A DNA stretch of 62,000 nt from Cristatella mucedo (Eukaryota > Bryozoa > Phylactolaemata > Cristatellidae): positions 1,852,501 to 1,914,500 of the forward strand of contig WPIO01000050.1 of assembly GCA_009760855.2 (NCBI GenBank), read 5' to 3'. Shown one piece after another: positions 11,216 to 23,429 of this stretch. The position numbers were made by a program, and so were the translations under genes. The notes under the pieces are model-generated. The model was given only the letters and a program-made list of their open reading frames with translations, ran no database searches and was not told where the DNA came from. Positions within the stretch are counted from its first letter, which is position 1, and every line of letters begins with the position of its first letter.

Positions 11216-11810
11216 TAACTCATTAAGTCACGAAGCTTCTGAGCTTGCTGCCTTCGGGAATTGTCTGAAGCCACCTAAAAGCCTAGGAGGCTTTTGGGAG
11301 GATGCACGCATCTCAAGCACTTACTTTCTCGCAGCAGCAGTCATGAAAAACTAAATGGCACTTATGACTAACTAAAAACTAAGAACGTGGGATCCAACTA
11401 GGCGGCGGCACGAGACAATCAACCCTCTTCCCAATGGTTTGCTCCAATGGTGTCCACAGTCAGTGACCAAACATATTAAATAGCGGGTGTCACCTTGGCT
11501 CGCTCGGTTAAGATGACGTGTATCAGGCTTCGGAGAGCAGTACGCAATCGCTGCAGCAGCGAGCAAAAAGGCTTTGGATGTACAGCTCCACTTAAAAGTC
11601 AGATAGGGCCAGACAGGGTAGGATAGCCGCTAATTTGAGCCGCTTGAAAAAGCATTCGTAGAGCCTCATTTCTGAACGTTAATTCATACGCATAGCGAAA
11701 GCGGGAGGTGAGGGGGGAAGATCTCGGGCCTCAGTGTACGCCATTCCTGCGGACTTGTGTAAGTTCGTAAGCGCGAGCGTTTGGATCCATGCTCGGATTT
11801 AAAGAAAACA
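11216..11810. other. No recognised feature
   Basis: Unique sequence between a LINE fragment and a SINE. The short open frames have no domain pattern. Confidence 0.5.
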
Positions 11811-11980
11811 CTAGCCGATTCAACAGATTCTATTGTATAGCAACAGAAGAGCATTTACGGCCATCACCATCGCTTGCAGTGGCAATAAAGGATCACCCCC
11901 TCACCGCAGGATTCGAACCAACGACCTCGGGAGCGAGGTCGTGAAAAGCAACCACCTTACCTAGTGTGCCATCACGGCTC
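11811..11980 (-). mobile_element. tRNA-derived SINE, family 2
   Basis: On the - strand this has a tRNA-like head with GGTTCGAATCCTGCGGTG-type B box, a central short palindrome (CAAGCGATGGTGATGG) and a body ending near CTCTTCTGTTGCTATAC. The same layout recurs at 13.25, 21.3, 40.1, 43.4, 55.7 and 61.7 kb. Head bases have decayed too far for a functional tRNA. Confidence 0.9.
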
Positions 11981-13023
11981 GTACTCACTCAAGCAACATC
12001 CCTACAAAGCCATGAGGCAAACGACTTATTCGTTAGCCAATGGTAATTCACAATTGCTCTTACGTTGACGTTATGGAGGGCAAGTAGCAGCGACTGCAGG
12101 CAGACATGCTAGAGAAATTTTAAAAATAGTAAAAGTCTCGAATGTGCAAGCCCTGAAGGAGTGACCTCTGGAGGTGACACAAAGTCAGCCCACGTTTTTT
12201 TCTGCATTCACGTCTTCTGGCATCAAGTTGCTAGCACCATGCACCCGCTTAGTTTTTAGTGGCTTCCGGCGATTCACACGCTCATTGCCGAATAACATCT
12301 GCACACTGAAGGGTTCAAATATTGAGCTTGAAAAAAGAGTACCCATCATGCACTTATTGGCGCCACCTACGCCAACTCGTGCATTTATTTGCTTAGGTGT
12401 CGCTCCCACGAACTTGCTTAGTGAACATAAAGGCATGCCACTCTCATAGCGGATCGACTGAGCCGCCATTGTTGGAGCTCACCTCGCCGCCCTCGTGCTC
12501 CTCGAGGCAGGGCGCGGAGCGGTGCGGCGCTGCACGGTGCACCGTATGATGGCGAGAGCCCCGAGAGCGTTTCTCCCAGAGAGGCAGCTGCTCTCGAAGG
12601 CCTTGAGGCGGTCATCACCGAAACGTAATCGTCTGCCAGACGTAATTGATGGCAGCGCTGGCCCTGCGAGCGACTGGTGATCTGATAAACTCGCCTAGGG
12701 CCATGGCGGCTAGCACTGAGTAATAATTGCTGCGTGACAGACTCTGGCGAGCTCGCTCTCTATCCAGCTCTCTATCTAGCTAGAGCAAGAACCGCAGCGT
12801 TTCAGCTTTTCCCTTTTCTACTTCTGACTTCTAGGCAGTAGTACTACCGAACTGACTGCACGCAGAATTCTCGACGACGTCGCATCTTCGCTCGACTTCG
12901 GCAGCGAGGCTGCCTACTACTCTTTCGCGCTTGCTCCTCGAAGGCTTGGGCGCTATTATTCCTGAGTGGTTTGTGGGTCATAACCCCGCTATTCAAGTAA
13001 CAGCCTAGGTCTCTCGTGCACGT
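11981..13023. other. No recognised gene; short GC-rich block
   Basis: Contains a CpG-rich patch at about 12480-12700. Open frames on both strands are short and show no recognisable domain. The patch could be an unrecognised first exon or promoter, but nothing confirms this. Confidence 0.4.
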
Positions 13024-13206
13024 CGCCGCCATTACCTGGGACTAGCGCAGCTTGCCGGCCGGCACGGCACGGTACTAAGCTGAGCAGGCAACACCCACGA
13101 AAGAAGGTACAGTGTACATCGCAGCCACTACCTGTGACTAGTGCAGCCGGCATGCTGCATGACTAAGCTGAGCAGGCACCACCCGTGCGCGAGGTACAGT
13201 GAACGT
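13024..13206. repeat. Imperfect tandem duplication, unit about 95 bp
   Basis: The block 13024-13119 is repeated with changes at 13120-13206. Shared segments include ACTAAGCTGAGCAGGCA and AGGTACAGTG. It lies just upstream of a SINE. Confidence 0.8.
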
Positions 13207-13249
13207 TCGAAAGCATCTCCCCAACTCTACTGCAGCACGAATTTGGTTA

Positions 13250-13418
13250 ACCGTGATGGCACACTAGGTAAGGCGGTTGCTTTTCACGACCTCGATACCG
13301 AGTTCAAATCCGGCGGTGGGCGATCCTTAATTACTGCTGCAAGCGGTGGTGATAGCCGTAAAGCCTTTTTGTTGCTTTAAAAAAGAGGCTGCTAAAGCAG
13401 CTAGTATTTATTTATTTC
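13250..13418 (+). mobile_element. tRNA-derived SINE, family 2
   Basis: The head CCGTGATGGCACACTAGGTA, the B-box-like GTTCAAATCCGGCGGTGG, the palindromic AAGCGGTGGTGATAGCC and the ending AAAGAGGCTGCTAAAGCAGC, then TATTTATTTATT, define the family. This copy has lost a few bases between the A and B boxes. Confidence 0.92.
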
Positions 13419-14254
13419 TTGTGGAGCTAGAGAATCACGCAATTTTTAGAAATTGCCCACGATCGCGATTGGATAAAACGCTAAGATAAGCAGAAGCCAG
13501 TAGCTCATGATTATGGCTGAAACGGCTGATCGGCGGGGATCGGATTGCCGATTGCAACGGCCAGATAAGCAGCCACTAGTCAGCAGCGTGAAATCTGTTT
13601 GAAAGTTCTGGGCTGAGCGTAGGCAGAAGAATGATGAACTGAGGATGGCACACGAACGAAAAGTTGTCACACACGAAGAAATGCCAGCGACTTGGTACGA
13701 GTGTGCAAACTTGGAGTTGATCAAGGCGCTCATATGAAGTGGCATCGATCCCATGCAGATCAGCAAGTGAATTTGTTATTCAACTTGTCAGAGAACTATG
13801 GAGTACCTATGGATATCGGCGTGACACAAAAGTCATTCACAAATCAGCAATGCATCTATGCTCTTTAATATGTTGATTCGAACATATATGGACGAGGTAT
13901 TAATAGCTCGCAGAAAGTTAGCTTATTTCACTTGTAGAAATGATGAAACGTGACTATTTTTCTCTCTAGCACTCATGGACACGTTGTAACTTTCCGTAGA
14001 CTATCGAAATGCTCGAAATTGATGAGTGAATAGAACAGAATTATCTGCAATCGTTGATCATCGATTAGAATTCTGAGGCTGCAGGGACACATTAAACATT
14101 AGGGGAATATTGCCCGGATATCGTTTCAGCCGCTAAGATGCAGTGATTTAAATTTTGTGCAAAAATAATGCCTGCATCATCATGGTTTTAAAGTCATATC
14201 ACCACGCCCGCTCTTTAGTTGTGACGCACAAAAGTTATTGGCGAACGATTAAAT
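13419..14254. other. No recognised feature
   Basis: AT-leaning unique sequence. The 106-codon - strand frame at 13446-13766 has no recognisable domain and no supporting splice context. Confidence 0.5.
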
Positions 14255-14500
14255 GCAGATTCGCGTTGCTATGCCGCGGCTGAGGTCATGGGAGAGATCG
14301 TAATCTTATATGTCCCAATAAATAGGTTCTGAAATCAAAATCTATAGCATCGTCTATTGTAAATACATTTACTCTTGGCAGATTCGCGTTGCTATGCCGC
14401 GGCTGAGGTCATGGGAGAGATCGTAATCTTATATGTTCCAATAAATAGGTTTTGAAATCAAAATCTATAGCATCGTCTATTGTAAATACATTTACTCCCC
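14255..14500. repeat. Two-copy 123-bp tandem duplication
   Basis: The segment 14255-14377 is repeated head-to-tail at 14378-14500 with only a few substitutions (for example TATGTCCCAA versus TATGTTCCAA). The near identity suggests a recent duplication or replication slippage event. Confidence 0.95.
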
Positions 14501-14840
14501 CACGAGGCTAAGCATCTTACCGCTTACTTTTCGGAATCTAATCGTTCACCTCTTTCCCTACGAACCTCTAGTTCTTTGAAGATCTACCTTTAGTTCGTAC
14601 GCTCCCAAAGCGTGGAAACAACTTCATACTTTCACCACGGCATAATCTGATTCAACCGCATTTAAAAAGAAATCTAAAACGCATCTAATTATCGCAGCAT
14701 TTAGAGGGTCCCTGCGATTCGTGCTTTGTGCATGCTGACACAGTACATGCTTCCACTAACCATATGTGCTTGCTGACCGTGTGAATGTGACCTCTAATTA
14801 TGGTATGACTGTTGAAATTGAGCATGCTACCACTAATGTA
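14501..14840 (+). mobile_element. LINE 3' fragment, + orientation
   Basis: Similar to the + strand fragment at 54.2-54.7 kb: both carry AGGCTAAGCATC, TTTTCGGAATCTAATCG, then CTCCCAAAGC and a GGGTCC block. The region encodes decayed remains of the LINE C-terminal end. It abuts an oppositely oriented LINE at 14845. Confidence 0.78.
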
Positions 14841-14844
14841 ATGT

Positions 14845-16540
14845 AATATATCTCCGTCTGTAACTCCGCTAAGCCACAAAGACCGTGTGGGTGTTACGCA
14901 GGAGGGTTTTGTATAGCGAACTCACAGCCTAAGCGGTTTTTGGTATGCATTCGGTAGCAACCAGATTTCATCTCACGCAACAAAGAGAAAGTGGGAAGCT
15001 TAGCTTAGTCAGAAGTGCAGTTGAGGTAGTGAGTAGCATGGAAGTAGCAGCTCATGACCATTGGAAAGGATGAGCCGTAGTCGGCAGCAGTAGAGTAGTT
15101 GACACTGCGTGAGAATTGTGGAAGTAAGTTCGACAGTCTAGGACCTGCAGAGCTAAAGCTTCTGTCGCCAACGGTCTTTAATTGGAGGAATGTAACAGCT
15201 AATTTATTGTCCACACAGTACCTGAGGGCACGAGGAAGCTGAAACTGGTGCAGCAGTTCAGCTAGGTATGGAGGAGCCAAGCCGTGGCGGGCCTTGTGGG
15301 TCAGCGTAAGAACTTTGCTCTGTATCCGTTGATCAACCGGCAGCCATACTAGCTTTTTTTAGCAAAGGAGACACGTGGTCAAACCTCTGGGACTTGAAAA
15401 CTAGCCTTACAGCCATATTCCTAGTCAGCTGCAGTGGCCTAGTCACTTTCTTTGGTAGCCCAGCCAAAAGGGAATTACAATAATCAAGCCGAGACAGAAC
15501 TAAGGAGATAGTTGAAGTTTTTGCAAGCCACTGTGGAAGACAGCTCCTAATTTTAGATAGGGATCGGTCGTGATGGCTAGCAGTAAAACCAGCCTTCTGA
15601 ATGAAGCTTTTAAAATCTAGGCAGCTGTCGAAAACGACACCTACATTTCGAGCACGTGGTGATGGTCGCACAACAGCATCACCTATTAGAAGAGCAAAGC
15701 CTTTTAATCCAGCCACACGCTTAGGGTTTTCTATGAGCAGAAGTTCGGTTTTATCATCATTTGGTTTCAAGAAGTTTTCCGACATCCAGAATCGAATTTC
15801 GGCAAGGCAAGCATTCAGTTTATCAGTTGCTGCAGTAGATTGACGGTTTGAATTACCAATTCAGCTGAGTATCGTCAGCATAAAAAGGATATCCTATTCC
15901 ATGGGCCCTAATCACTTTTCTCAGAGGTTGAGTATAAAATGAGAACAGCAAGGGACCAAGTACAGACCCTTGAGGGACTCTACAGGTGACCCGTCCCGCA
16001 CATGAGACCTGACCCCAACACGACACGGATTGGATATGACCAGACAGGTGCGATTTAAACCACGCCATTGCCTCGTCTTCCAGACCAATTTTTGTTCTCA
16101 ATCATTTAAGTAGAACATCGTGGTCAATGGTGTCGATGGCAGCTGACAGATCTAGCAGAGCTAGGGCAGTGACATTGCCGTCATCATTGCCAAAAAGAAT
16201 GTCATTGTTAACAAGGAGAAGAGCAGTTTAAGTGGAGTGCTGCCTCTTGAGCCCTGATTAAAATGTTTGTTTCTGACATTTAACTTTTTCAATATGTTCA
16301 ACCAGCTGCTTAGCAATACTTTTTTCAAGAATCTTTGACAAGAAAGGAAGAAGGGGAACTGGGCAATAGTTTGCAAGGACCTCTGTATCTAATCCAGACT
16401 TTTTAAGTATGGGTCTAACGATTGCCGATTTGAAGGACTTGTGTAAGGCCCTTTTCACCAAAGAAGCAATTCAAATCTCGGTTATGGCAGGGCTAAGTTG
16501 GTCTGCCAGTTAAGGCCGCAGAGAAGATTGTATTGGGTTT
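14845..16540 (-). mobile_element. CR1/L2-type LINE with reverse transcriptase remains (copy C)
   Basis: This is the longest copy of its subfamily. On the - strand from 16.5 kb down it encodes KSAIVRPILKKSGLD (RT fingers), LALLDLSAAIDTIDHDVLL, then VPQGSVLGPLLFS and GYPFYADDTQL (the catalytic YADD box), followed by SRLDYCNSLLAGLPKKVTRP and GDRSFSSAGPRLSNLLPQ. Frameshifts and stops break the frame into at least four pieces, so it is inactive. The 5' endonuclease domain is absent. It lies just beyond the acetylcholinesterase poly(A) signal. Confidence 0.95.
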
Positions 16541-16676
16541 TCAGGAGACGAGCTCTTTTTGCTTGACCTTAAAGGAGTAGCCTCATCGCATGCAGAAACC
16601 TCGGAAAACCTTTTAAGGAAAGTCACAGGTTGTGATTCCACAATTTTCGGAGCGAAAAGTTGTATAGGCAAATTAT

Positions 16677-16682
16677 TTTATT
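16677..16682 (-). terminator. Candidate poly(A) signal AATAAA of the acetylcholinesterase gene
   Basis: AATAAA on the - strand, about 390 bases beyond the acetylcholinesterase stop codon and before the LINE. Its position is plausible for a 3' UTR end, but it lies in an AT-rich patch and is unconfirmed. Confidence 0.45.
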
Positions 16683-17074
16683 ATTTTCAATTATACAAGC
16701 CGCTGCTGCTCACAGAGTTAAATTTCTCTTGGTTTGCTGCTGCCTAAGTGCTGACTAGTGCTCCTTGCAACGCCAGTGTTTGGCCTATTTGGCCTATGCG
16801 TGCTTTTAATTTTGGGCATCTCAGTCAACCGAATAGACCTTACGACAACGATTGGTTCACCTTGTTCTTCTTCTGACTCGCATTGATGATGCGCATATAA
16901 TATTTTCTCCAAAGCCCGCTCCCCGGCTATGAAGACATTGCGGATCGGTCGGTAGGTCAAGCAAGCTGTGAGAAGAACTTGGCTCCTTAAATGGCACGTG
17001 TTCCAAGAGTGTCTATGCATCGATCGCAGACGGATACGACTCTGGGTTGACGACTATTTGGCGGTCTTGATTGA

Positions 17075-17235
17075 TCAAGGAAGCTTGCCTTTGCCGTTGC
17101 TTGACGCTTTTCCGCCGCAGAATCGCTCGTTGCTTCTGATGAAAGCCTGGTACTGGTCGCGCCAGTCCACCATGTACCGCGACTTCCATTCGTTGTACTG
17201 GAGCTTCCAGTCTCGCTCTGCTTCTTCTATGTTCT
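17075..17235 (-). CDS. AChE: Acetylcholinesterase exon 3: T-type tetramerisation tail and stop
   Basis: After a pyrimidine-rich TTTAG acceptor, two bases complete the codon split at the end of exon 2, followed by 52 codons and TGA at 17075. The peptide (residues 650-702) is the tryptophan amphiphilic tetramerisation (WAT) domain: EEAERDWKLQYNEWKSRY, MVDWRDQYQAF, then a cysteine at 689. In T-type cholinesterases the aromatic face winds round a proline-rich anchor (ColQ or PRiMA class) and the cysteine forms intersubunit disulfides. This predicts a tetrameric, synapse- or membrane-anchored enzyme rather than a GPI form. Unusually, 13 residues follow the cysteine (GGKASSNGKGKLP), longer than the vertebrate ending as I recall it. 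Confidence 0.97.
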
Positions 17236-18710
17236 CTAAATGTGAAGCCCAGAATAGCCAATAAGCTAGAGCGTAGCCACACACTGCACCAATGACGTAG
17301 GGTTAAACGTTAAACGCATATTTTATATGCAAAGCTATTCAACAGCATTCAATAAGGGGAAAGACAACAATTTCAAAGACACAACTGCTAAATCTAAAAT
17401 ACTTCCAGACTATACAAGAATTGATTGCCAAGCAGTGCTTCGTTTAGCTCACCGAGCCAGTAACGCAGATGCCGTTGTCGAAGTTGCAGATTTGACTATT
17501 TGAGAGGCTGTGCGCGCATACAAATAATACGTAAGAGAGAAGCTGAAACAAATAACCGGATCGTGACGAACAATTTATAAAGACATGCACTACTTAATAC
17601 TGTATTGCCGATGCTCGACTTATCCTACCGTTGCCTTATTATTGCACCGAAATGCTTCTGCGGACCTGCCTGTTGCAAACGAAACCTTAAAGCTAAGGTT
17701 ACACTAAGGTTGGACGATCCAGCTCGAGTGAATAAGTGTCAGTATTGCTATTAAATCCTCAGAGCGACGCTCAAAGCAAATATAAGCTAATTCAGCATAA
17801 CTACCGTCGTACTCGTCCTCGTCGTATGGCTGCTGAGCAGTCAGCCAGAAGAGCTTGTGTCTCCCATATTGCGGCTCGGTGCAATATCTTAGTACCAAGG
17901 CGCCTCAATATTTTGCAAGTTTTAAAAATACCCCATTGGATCTTTACAATAATTATAATTATAATATATAATAGTAAAGCTAATAATAATAATATACTAC
18001 AGCGAACTGGCGTGACGGCTATAGCTCCTTGCAGCATGCATCACAACCTAAGCTAAGTGATATGTGTCGTCGCCTGTGCAATAGACTTCACACGATCTGA
18101 TAGCACTCGCATCGAACTGTCAGCTCTGTGTGACGTCCTATCACTTGATCAGCAAACATTTCGCGAAACCGCTCCGCTGAATAGTCTTACAGTCATGACA
18201 TCAGAGCTAAGCTATCGGTCAGAGACTGAGCCCCTGGTTAGCCCTACACGTGACCAACCTAGGCAAATAAGGGTGCAACAAAAAGCCATATATCCAAAAA
18301 TCCAAGGACAATTAAGTTGCTCATCCATTGTATCCTGCAGCCATGCACAGGTAAAAGACCACCCGGACGTCAACGGAAACCTAATCCTGCCACTCAGTCA
18401 TACGAGTTCGCTAAGGGAGCTTTCATGTCGAGGAAGTTCCATTATTTTCACAACCTCGGACCGACTTATGCTTGCAGCCTTGGGGATATGGGTAACCTAC
18501 TAACAACTAAAATGATGCACTGCTTGATGGGGAAGTGTAGGTTAGCATAGACCTCACAGACAGACAGTGGTGACACTCACAGCTGACAGCACCGTCGAAC
18601 TACCAAGTCTGTTAGCTCCTTACTGCACACGTGGGAAGAGGGATCATATTTATTATCATATCATTTATTATTTTGTATTATTATAATTACATATTATTAT
18701 TTAAACACAC

Positions 18711-18737
18711 GTATATATATATATATATATATATATT
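18711..18737. repeat. (TA)n microsatellite
   Basis: About 26 bases of alternating TA in an AT-rich patch of the acetylcholinesterase intron. Confidence 0.95.
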
Positions 18738-20139
18738 TACTTATATCGTATCATATTTATAGATACACTCAGAAAGTAAGTTCGGGATGGAGCTTTAGAC
18801 CCGCCCAGGGACAGCAACAGTATTGCCTGAGATGAGCTGCAGAGGATTCACGTGCATGCTGCTTCACCTGCGTGAGAAAGGCTGCCTTTACTTTTAGATG
18901 AGGCTCCTTGTATGTTCATCTGCCAATCCGTGACCCTGTGGGACGCCCTTTTAGGCCCCGCCCCGATTTGAGGCACCTGTCTCTTTAGAGGCGGCATGTT
19001 AAGATAGCTCCTGGCGGACGTCCTTCGTAGCAAGGATTCGAGCATATCTAACTCAGCTATAGCCTTTTCTCACAGAGAACTTGAATGGTTCTTTTGCGCG
19101 GCGCAGAGGATCTGGCCGCGCCGAATCTTGCTAGCTGCTTACGAGCAGAGGCTGTGATTATTTTCGCAAGAAAGAAAGCGCCGCATCTGACAGTTGACGG
19201 GCTACAGAGGTGCGAGCGTCGAAAGCTCGTCGCCTGTCGCCGCTGCACTGCTCCACAGCGAAGTGAACATTTCTCCGGAGGGAGCCGAGAGGCATTGTGA
19301 ACCGCAACCGCGGCGTCGTTCTAGCTCCCAGTCGTTCTCGTGACGCTTGAGGCCGAACGCGTACAGAGAGAGAGAGAGAGAGAGAGAGCTCTGCTCCGGC
19401 TAAGGAGCCACTCGGAAATTCACCTTTTCAAAGTCGGCTCTTTGCGCTGCCACACAGCGACGATTTAAGGTTATGAACGTAGCAAGTCGCCCCAAAGTAT
19501 GTCGCAATTCAGCCATGTGGCCCCGAGGAGTTTTCTTAGCGCGACCACAGCAAGGGGCCCAGAGAGCAATCTCTATTTCACGCCTACTACCCCCCTCCCG
19601 TCGCGAAAGCCCTGTATCTCTCGCCCGGCTCTGTGAAGTGTTTATCGGGCGCCAACTCTACGGCGAGTGGATTCGAGATGTTTCTCCTGAAGGGATTCGC
19701 TTCGTAATTGTGGATGTGGCATACTAAGGCTACGGTAGAGAGAGGCGCCCCATCGGCGGGCTCGTTTTGGGTCCGTCTCCCAAGGAGCTAGCCTTTTTTT
19801 AAGATGACACTCAAATTTTTAGACGAAATATCCATCAGACAATGCCATAGAAGCCAGCCAAGAGGCTAGAGATGCCCCGCAGATACATCCTTTGACCTTG
19901 GTCGCATACCTTGAACCCGACACTGCCGCAGCTACGCGTCGGAGCAACTCTTACTAGTTTAGGTGGATGCATCGCGCTCGAAATGCGGACACACCTGACT
20001 AGAAGCTCTCCGGAGGTTGCAAACGCCGCAAGCAGCACTATCCAAAACACCGCGCTCAAGCGAAATCACAAAGAGTTACCTCTACATTACAGTTATCACG
20101 ACTGGAGATTCGTACCGACTCCTTACAATTTTGTTTACG

Positions 20140-20225
20140 GTATTAATAATAAAAATAATAATACTAATTTATAAAGCCCCCTCTGAGAGAGCTAATCTTC
20201 TATCGAGGCACTTTACGTATTCTAT
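20140..20225 (-). mobile_element. Solo LINE/SINE 3' tail
   Basis: Shows the shared 3' tail in inverted orientation: (TAA)-rich end, AAAGCCCCCTCTGAGAGAGC, TCTTCTATCGAGGCACTTTA. No coding part remains. Confidence 0.65.
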
Positions 20226-20315
20226 CTCTGGGGTACTTATATCCAGCTGCGGAGCCAGAATTTTCCTCTAGGTTAGCAAGACGAGTGCAATTTAAATGTA
20301 AATGTAAAAAAATAT

Positions 20316-20460
20316 ATACTACATAATTCATTTGTTAGTGCCCTAAGAAAACTCAATCTCTATTCAGGCGCTTCACACATGCCACGGGGCTCGAGCCCAC
20401 GACCTCGGCCAAACCTTGATCGCGGCGAGCACCTTAACCACTGGGCCGATTGGGGTGACC
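20316..20460 (-). mobile_element. tRNA-derived SINE with LINE tail, family 1
   Basis: On the - strand: a tRNA-like head (CCAGTGGTTAAGGTGCTCGC A-box region and GTGGGCTCGAGCCC B box), then the tail GCGCCTGAATAGAGATTGAG and TTTCTTAGGGC shared with the LINEs. Inserted in the acetylcholinesterase intron. Confidence 0.9.
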
Positions 20461-21307
20461 AATTTTCACTTAGGTGAGCAAGACGAGCGAGATTTTTATT
20501 TAGGCTGACTAGAACCACAATTTATAAATAACATATTGCAAAAGCAATGTGTTTATTGGACGCGAAGTTGGCAGCTACTCGTCGAGTTGAAGACATAATT
20601 CTGTCGCTGGTAACGGTCGGGAGGGCGGGCGGAGGAATGGGGGGCGGCCGCCCTCCCCCAGGTCGCTGCCGTACTGTAGAGCGAAGGGCGAATAATGATC
20701 CACTACTCCCCTCTGGCTCCGCCACTGCCTAAACCGTCACTACAGCTGCCCGCATAATTTCAGGCCAAAGCCAGAAGAACTGCGTTGACTCCAAACGTAG
20801 TTTTAGTGTATAAAGCAAAGCCTACAAACCTAGGAAGCCGAGGCGAAAGCGTGTAGGTGCAGGGGGCGGCACGATGAAATACTTCCAAAGATAGCGCACA
20901 AGCGATAAGGAAGCGAAGAGTTTTGGAGTGAGTGAGTATTGTGTGTATGCGTGTGTGTCGGCGTGAGTGTTCTCAATTCTCCGCTGGATTTCACGTCTCT
21001 CGATGGCCCCCGAAATTAGGGCTTTAAGCGAAGACTGAACGTCAAGCTTGCTGCAGCGATCAATCAAGCGTCGGTGCAACGCGGGAAGGAGATGCCGCCA
21101 TTATAAGGAGAACGGCATTATCCATTCACGATGCTGACTCTCAGCTCATGCGAGAACGCAAGGAAACGTTTCGAGAAGGCTGAAAGCTCGTATGACACTG
21201 TCCAAGATGCTGGTCTCCAAGATTTTCTATTAAGCTATAAACTTCCAGCGTTCGATGTCAGATATGAGCCTCTATAACTTTGCACGTCCACATGCACATG
21301 AGATCAT

Positions 21308-21455
21308 GATGTCGCACTAGCAAAGGTGGTTCGTTTTCATTACATTGGTGCCGAGGTCGTGGGTTCGAATCCTGCGGTGGGCAATCCTTTATTGCCGCTG
21401 CAAGCCGGTGTCTCTATGCAAACGAATCTCTTAGATCAGCTAGCATTTTTAAGCA
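21308..21455 (+). mobile_element. tRNA-derived SINE, family 2, decayed copy
   Basis: Retains GAGGTCGTGGGTTCGAATCC (an excellent B box), then TGCGGTGGGCAATCCTTTAT and a shortened body. The A-box side is mutated and the CTCTTCTGTCG segment is lost. Confidence 0.85.
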
Positions 21456-21690
21456 AAGTATTGCAAACAGAAATAGCTTATTACGTTGACGCCAGAGCTT
21501 GACGGCATAGCAGCGGCGACGCCTCATTGCGTCCAAAGCGGTCGTAGGAAAAGTATCGCCGACGTCTCAGTAACGGAAGGGGTGCGTTGCGCTTGAAGGG
21601 ACTGCGCCGTGCATCGACGAGATCTCAAAATGGGGGCGGCACGACGTGAAGCCGCAAACTCTTAGGCGGCTGCGGCTGTGGCTGTCTCAC

Positions 21691-21887
21691 CTGTGGCCGC
21701 CACCAGCCCCGGCAGGTAGCTATCCCAGAATGCGCAGTAGTCGGCCCTCGGCCCTGCACCGACGACGCCCGTCCCGTCGCCGCTGCGAAGAGCGGCCGGC
21801 GTCAGCTCAAAGTATTCGAAGCCCGTCGAAGTCCTGCGCGGCCATTGCCAACGCCGAGCCTCGCCGTCCGCAGATCGAGCCGGGTCC
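21691..21887 (-). CDS. AChE: Acetylcholinesterase exon 2: C-terminal end of the catalytic domain
   Basis: The exon is 197 nt between a TGCGCAG acceptor and a GTGAGA donor. It enters in phase 2, completing the glycine of ARTG, and leaves in phase 1. It encodes residues 584-649: DPARSADGEARRWQWPRRTS, GFEYFELTP, then ADYCAFWDSYLPGLVAAT. QWP, the YF.L segment and C.FW...LP.L are hallmarks of the cholinesterase C-terminus. Cys635 is the expected disulfide partner of Cys505. Both intron positions (ARTG/DP and AAT/tail) match those I recall from vertebrate ACHE, which supports orthology. The whole exon sits in GC-rich sequence. Confidence 0.97.
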
Positions 21888-23080
21888 CTGCGCAGCCGCC
21901 GCCCGAAAAGTGACAGTGAGCGGACGGATGCGCGGCGCCGGCGGCGGCAGCCAAGCGTCCGTGCTGCTGCGGCGAGCTCGCACCGCTGGCGCCAGCGGCG
22001 GCGGCTTGAAGGCGCTAGAGAGCGGAGATGGAGGCTCTTGAGCGGGAAGCTCGCGGCGGGAGCGCGCGCGCATCGGCGGTTCATCAGCTTCCGCGGGGGA
22101 GGCGGAGCGGCTGCGAGCTGCCGCGACTGCTTAATTCGACGTGCGCGCCGCCGCCACTGCGAGACGGCGCAGCTCCGCGACCTCGCTGCAGTGGAGACTC
22201 GCGGCGTTCTGGCATATTTTCCGAGAAGTTCGTGAGCGCTCTCTGGTGGGAGCACTTGTCGCCTGGTCGGAGGCAGCGGCAGCAGTAAAAGTGACTGCGA
22301 TTACACCCGAGCTCGAATTGGAAATTCGCCAGATCGCAGCATCTAATCTCGCGCAGCAAGTCATCGGAGTACTGCGGTGGAACATCGCGGTGCGCGCGCC
22401 GGAGCTGCGGAGTCGCTAGCAGTCCGCGCCGCTCTTAAGCGAGAGAGGACGCGTGCGCTGGCGTCGACAACGGGGGCAGCAGCAGGTGCTGGCGCCGGCG
22501 AAACCCAAGCGGCTCGGCTATCGCGGTCGCTATCGCAGCCGCGCCGCAGCGCGGCTATTTAAAACCAAGGTAGTCGCAGCGGTGGCAATGCAGACGTCAC
22601 TGTCGGAGAAAATCGAGAGTAGCGCAACGCGAGCTCTCGCATTGTGCGATCGAACTAAGACTCGCTCGGCGCTCGGCTGTGCCGGCCTCTTTGATCGCCG
22701 ACGCGACGAAAGTGCGTTAGAATGCGAGTCGTCCAAAGGGGAACGCCTCTGCGTCTTAGCGACGACCCTGCTAGCCAATTAGTGACAATTAATTGGACTA
22801 ATATTATTCTAATGCGATTTCCAAAGCGCCCCTGCGCCCTCGGAAAGTCTACTCACTTGAGTCGAGCGCAAGCCTACTGGAGCCCCGGTGGTGCCCCCAT
22901 TGTAAATCTGCCTGCAACACTTGTTAACGTCTAACAATCGGCCGTTGACTTTAGCCTCCAGCTATGTTTTGCAGTCAAACTCGGGACCCTCGCGAGCGGC
23001 AGGACTCTTGGCCATTCAAATGGCGGGTCACCTCGATGCATCTGCGTGCAGCCAGGCGACTCGCTCTCTCCTGCCTCCCC

Positions 23081-23363
23081 CCTCTCTCTCTCTCTCTCTC
23101 CCCCTCTCTCTCCCTCTCTCTCCTACCTCTCTATCTCCTCTTCTCTACACTCTCGTCTCTCTCTCTCTCTCTATCTATCTCTCTTGCCTGTCTCTCTCGT
23201 TTTTTCCTCGTTTATCCTGTGTCTCCGTTCTCTTTCTCCTTTCCTCTCTTCTCTCCCTCTCTCCAAATCAGTCTCACCTCTTTCGCCTCTCTCCACTCTC
23301 TCGTCTATCTTCTGCCTCTTCTCTCCTCTTTCTATTGTATTTTCTGTCTTTCCTTTCTACCAT

Positions 23364-23429
<66 letters not shown>

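Larger units (their letters stand above)
17236..21690 (-). other. Acetylcholinesterase intron 2
   Basis: 4.5 kb from the GTGAGA donor (21690) to the TTTAG acceptor (17236). It contains a TA array, a short AG array near 19365-19389 and SINE/LINE-tail insertions (listed separately). No alternative tail exon (for example a GPI-type exon with a hydrophobic C-terminus) was recognised, but a short one could be missed. Confidence 0.85.

Noticed and set aside
18057-18503. 148-codon + frame inside the acetylcholinesterase intron
   Set aside because: No domain, no convincing start or splice sites, and it lies between exons that already join in phase on the other strand.
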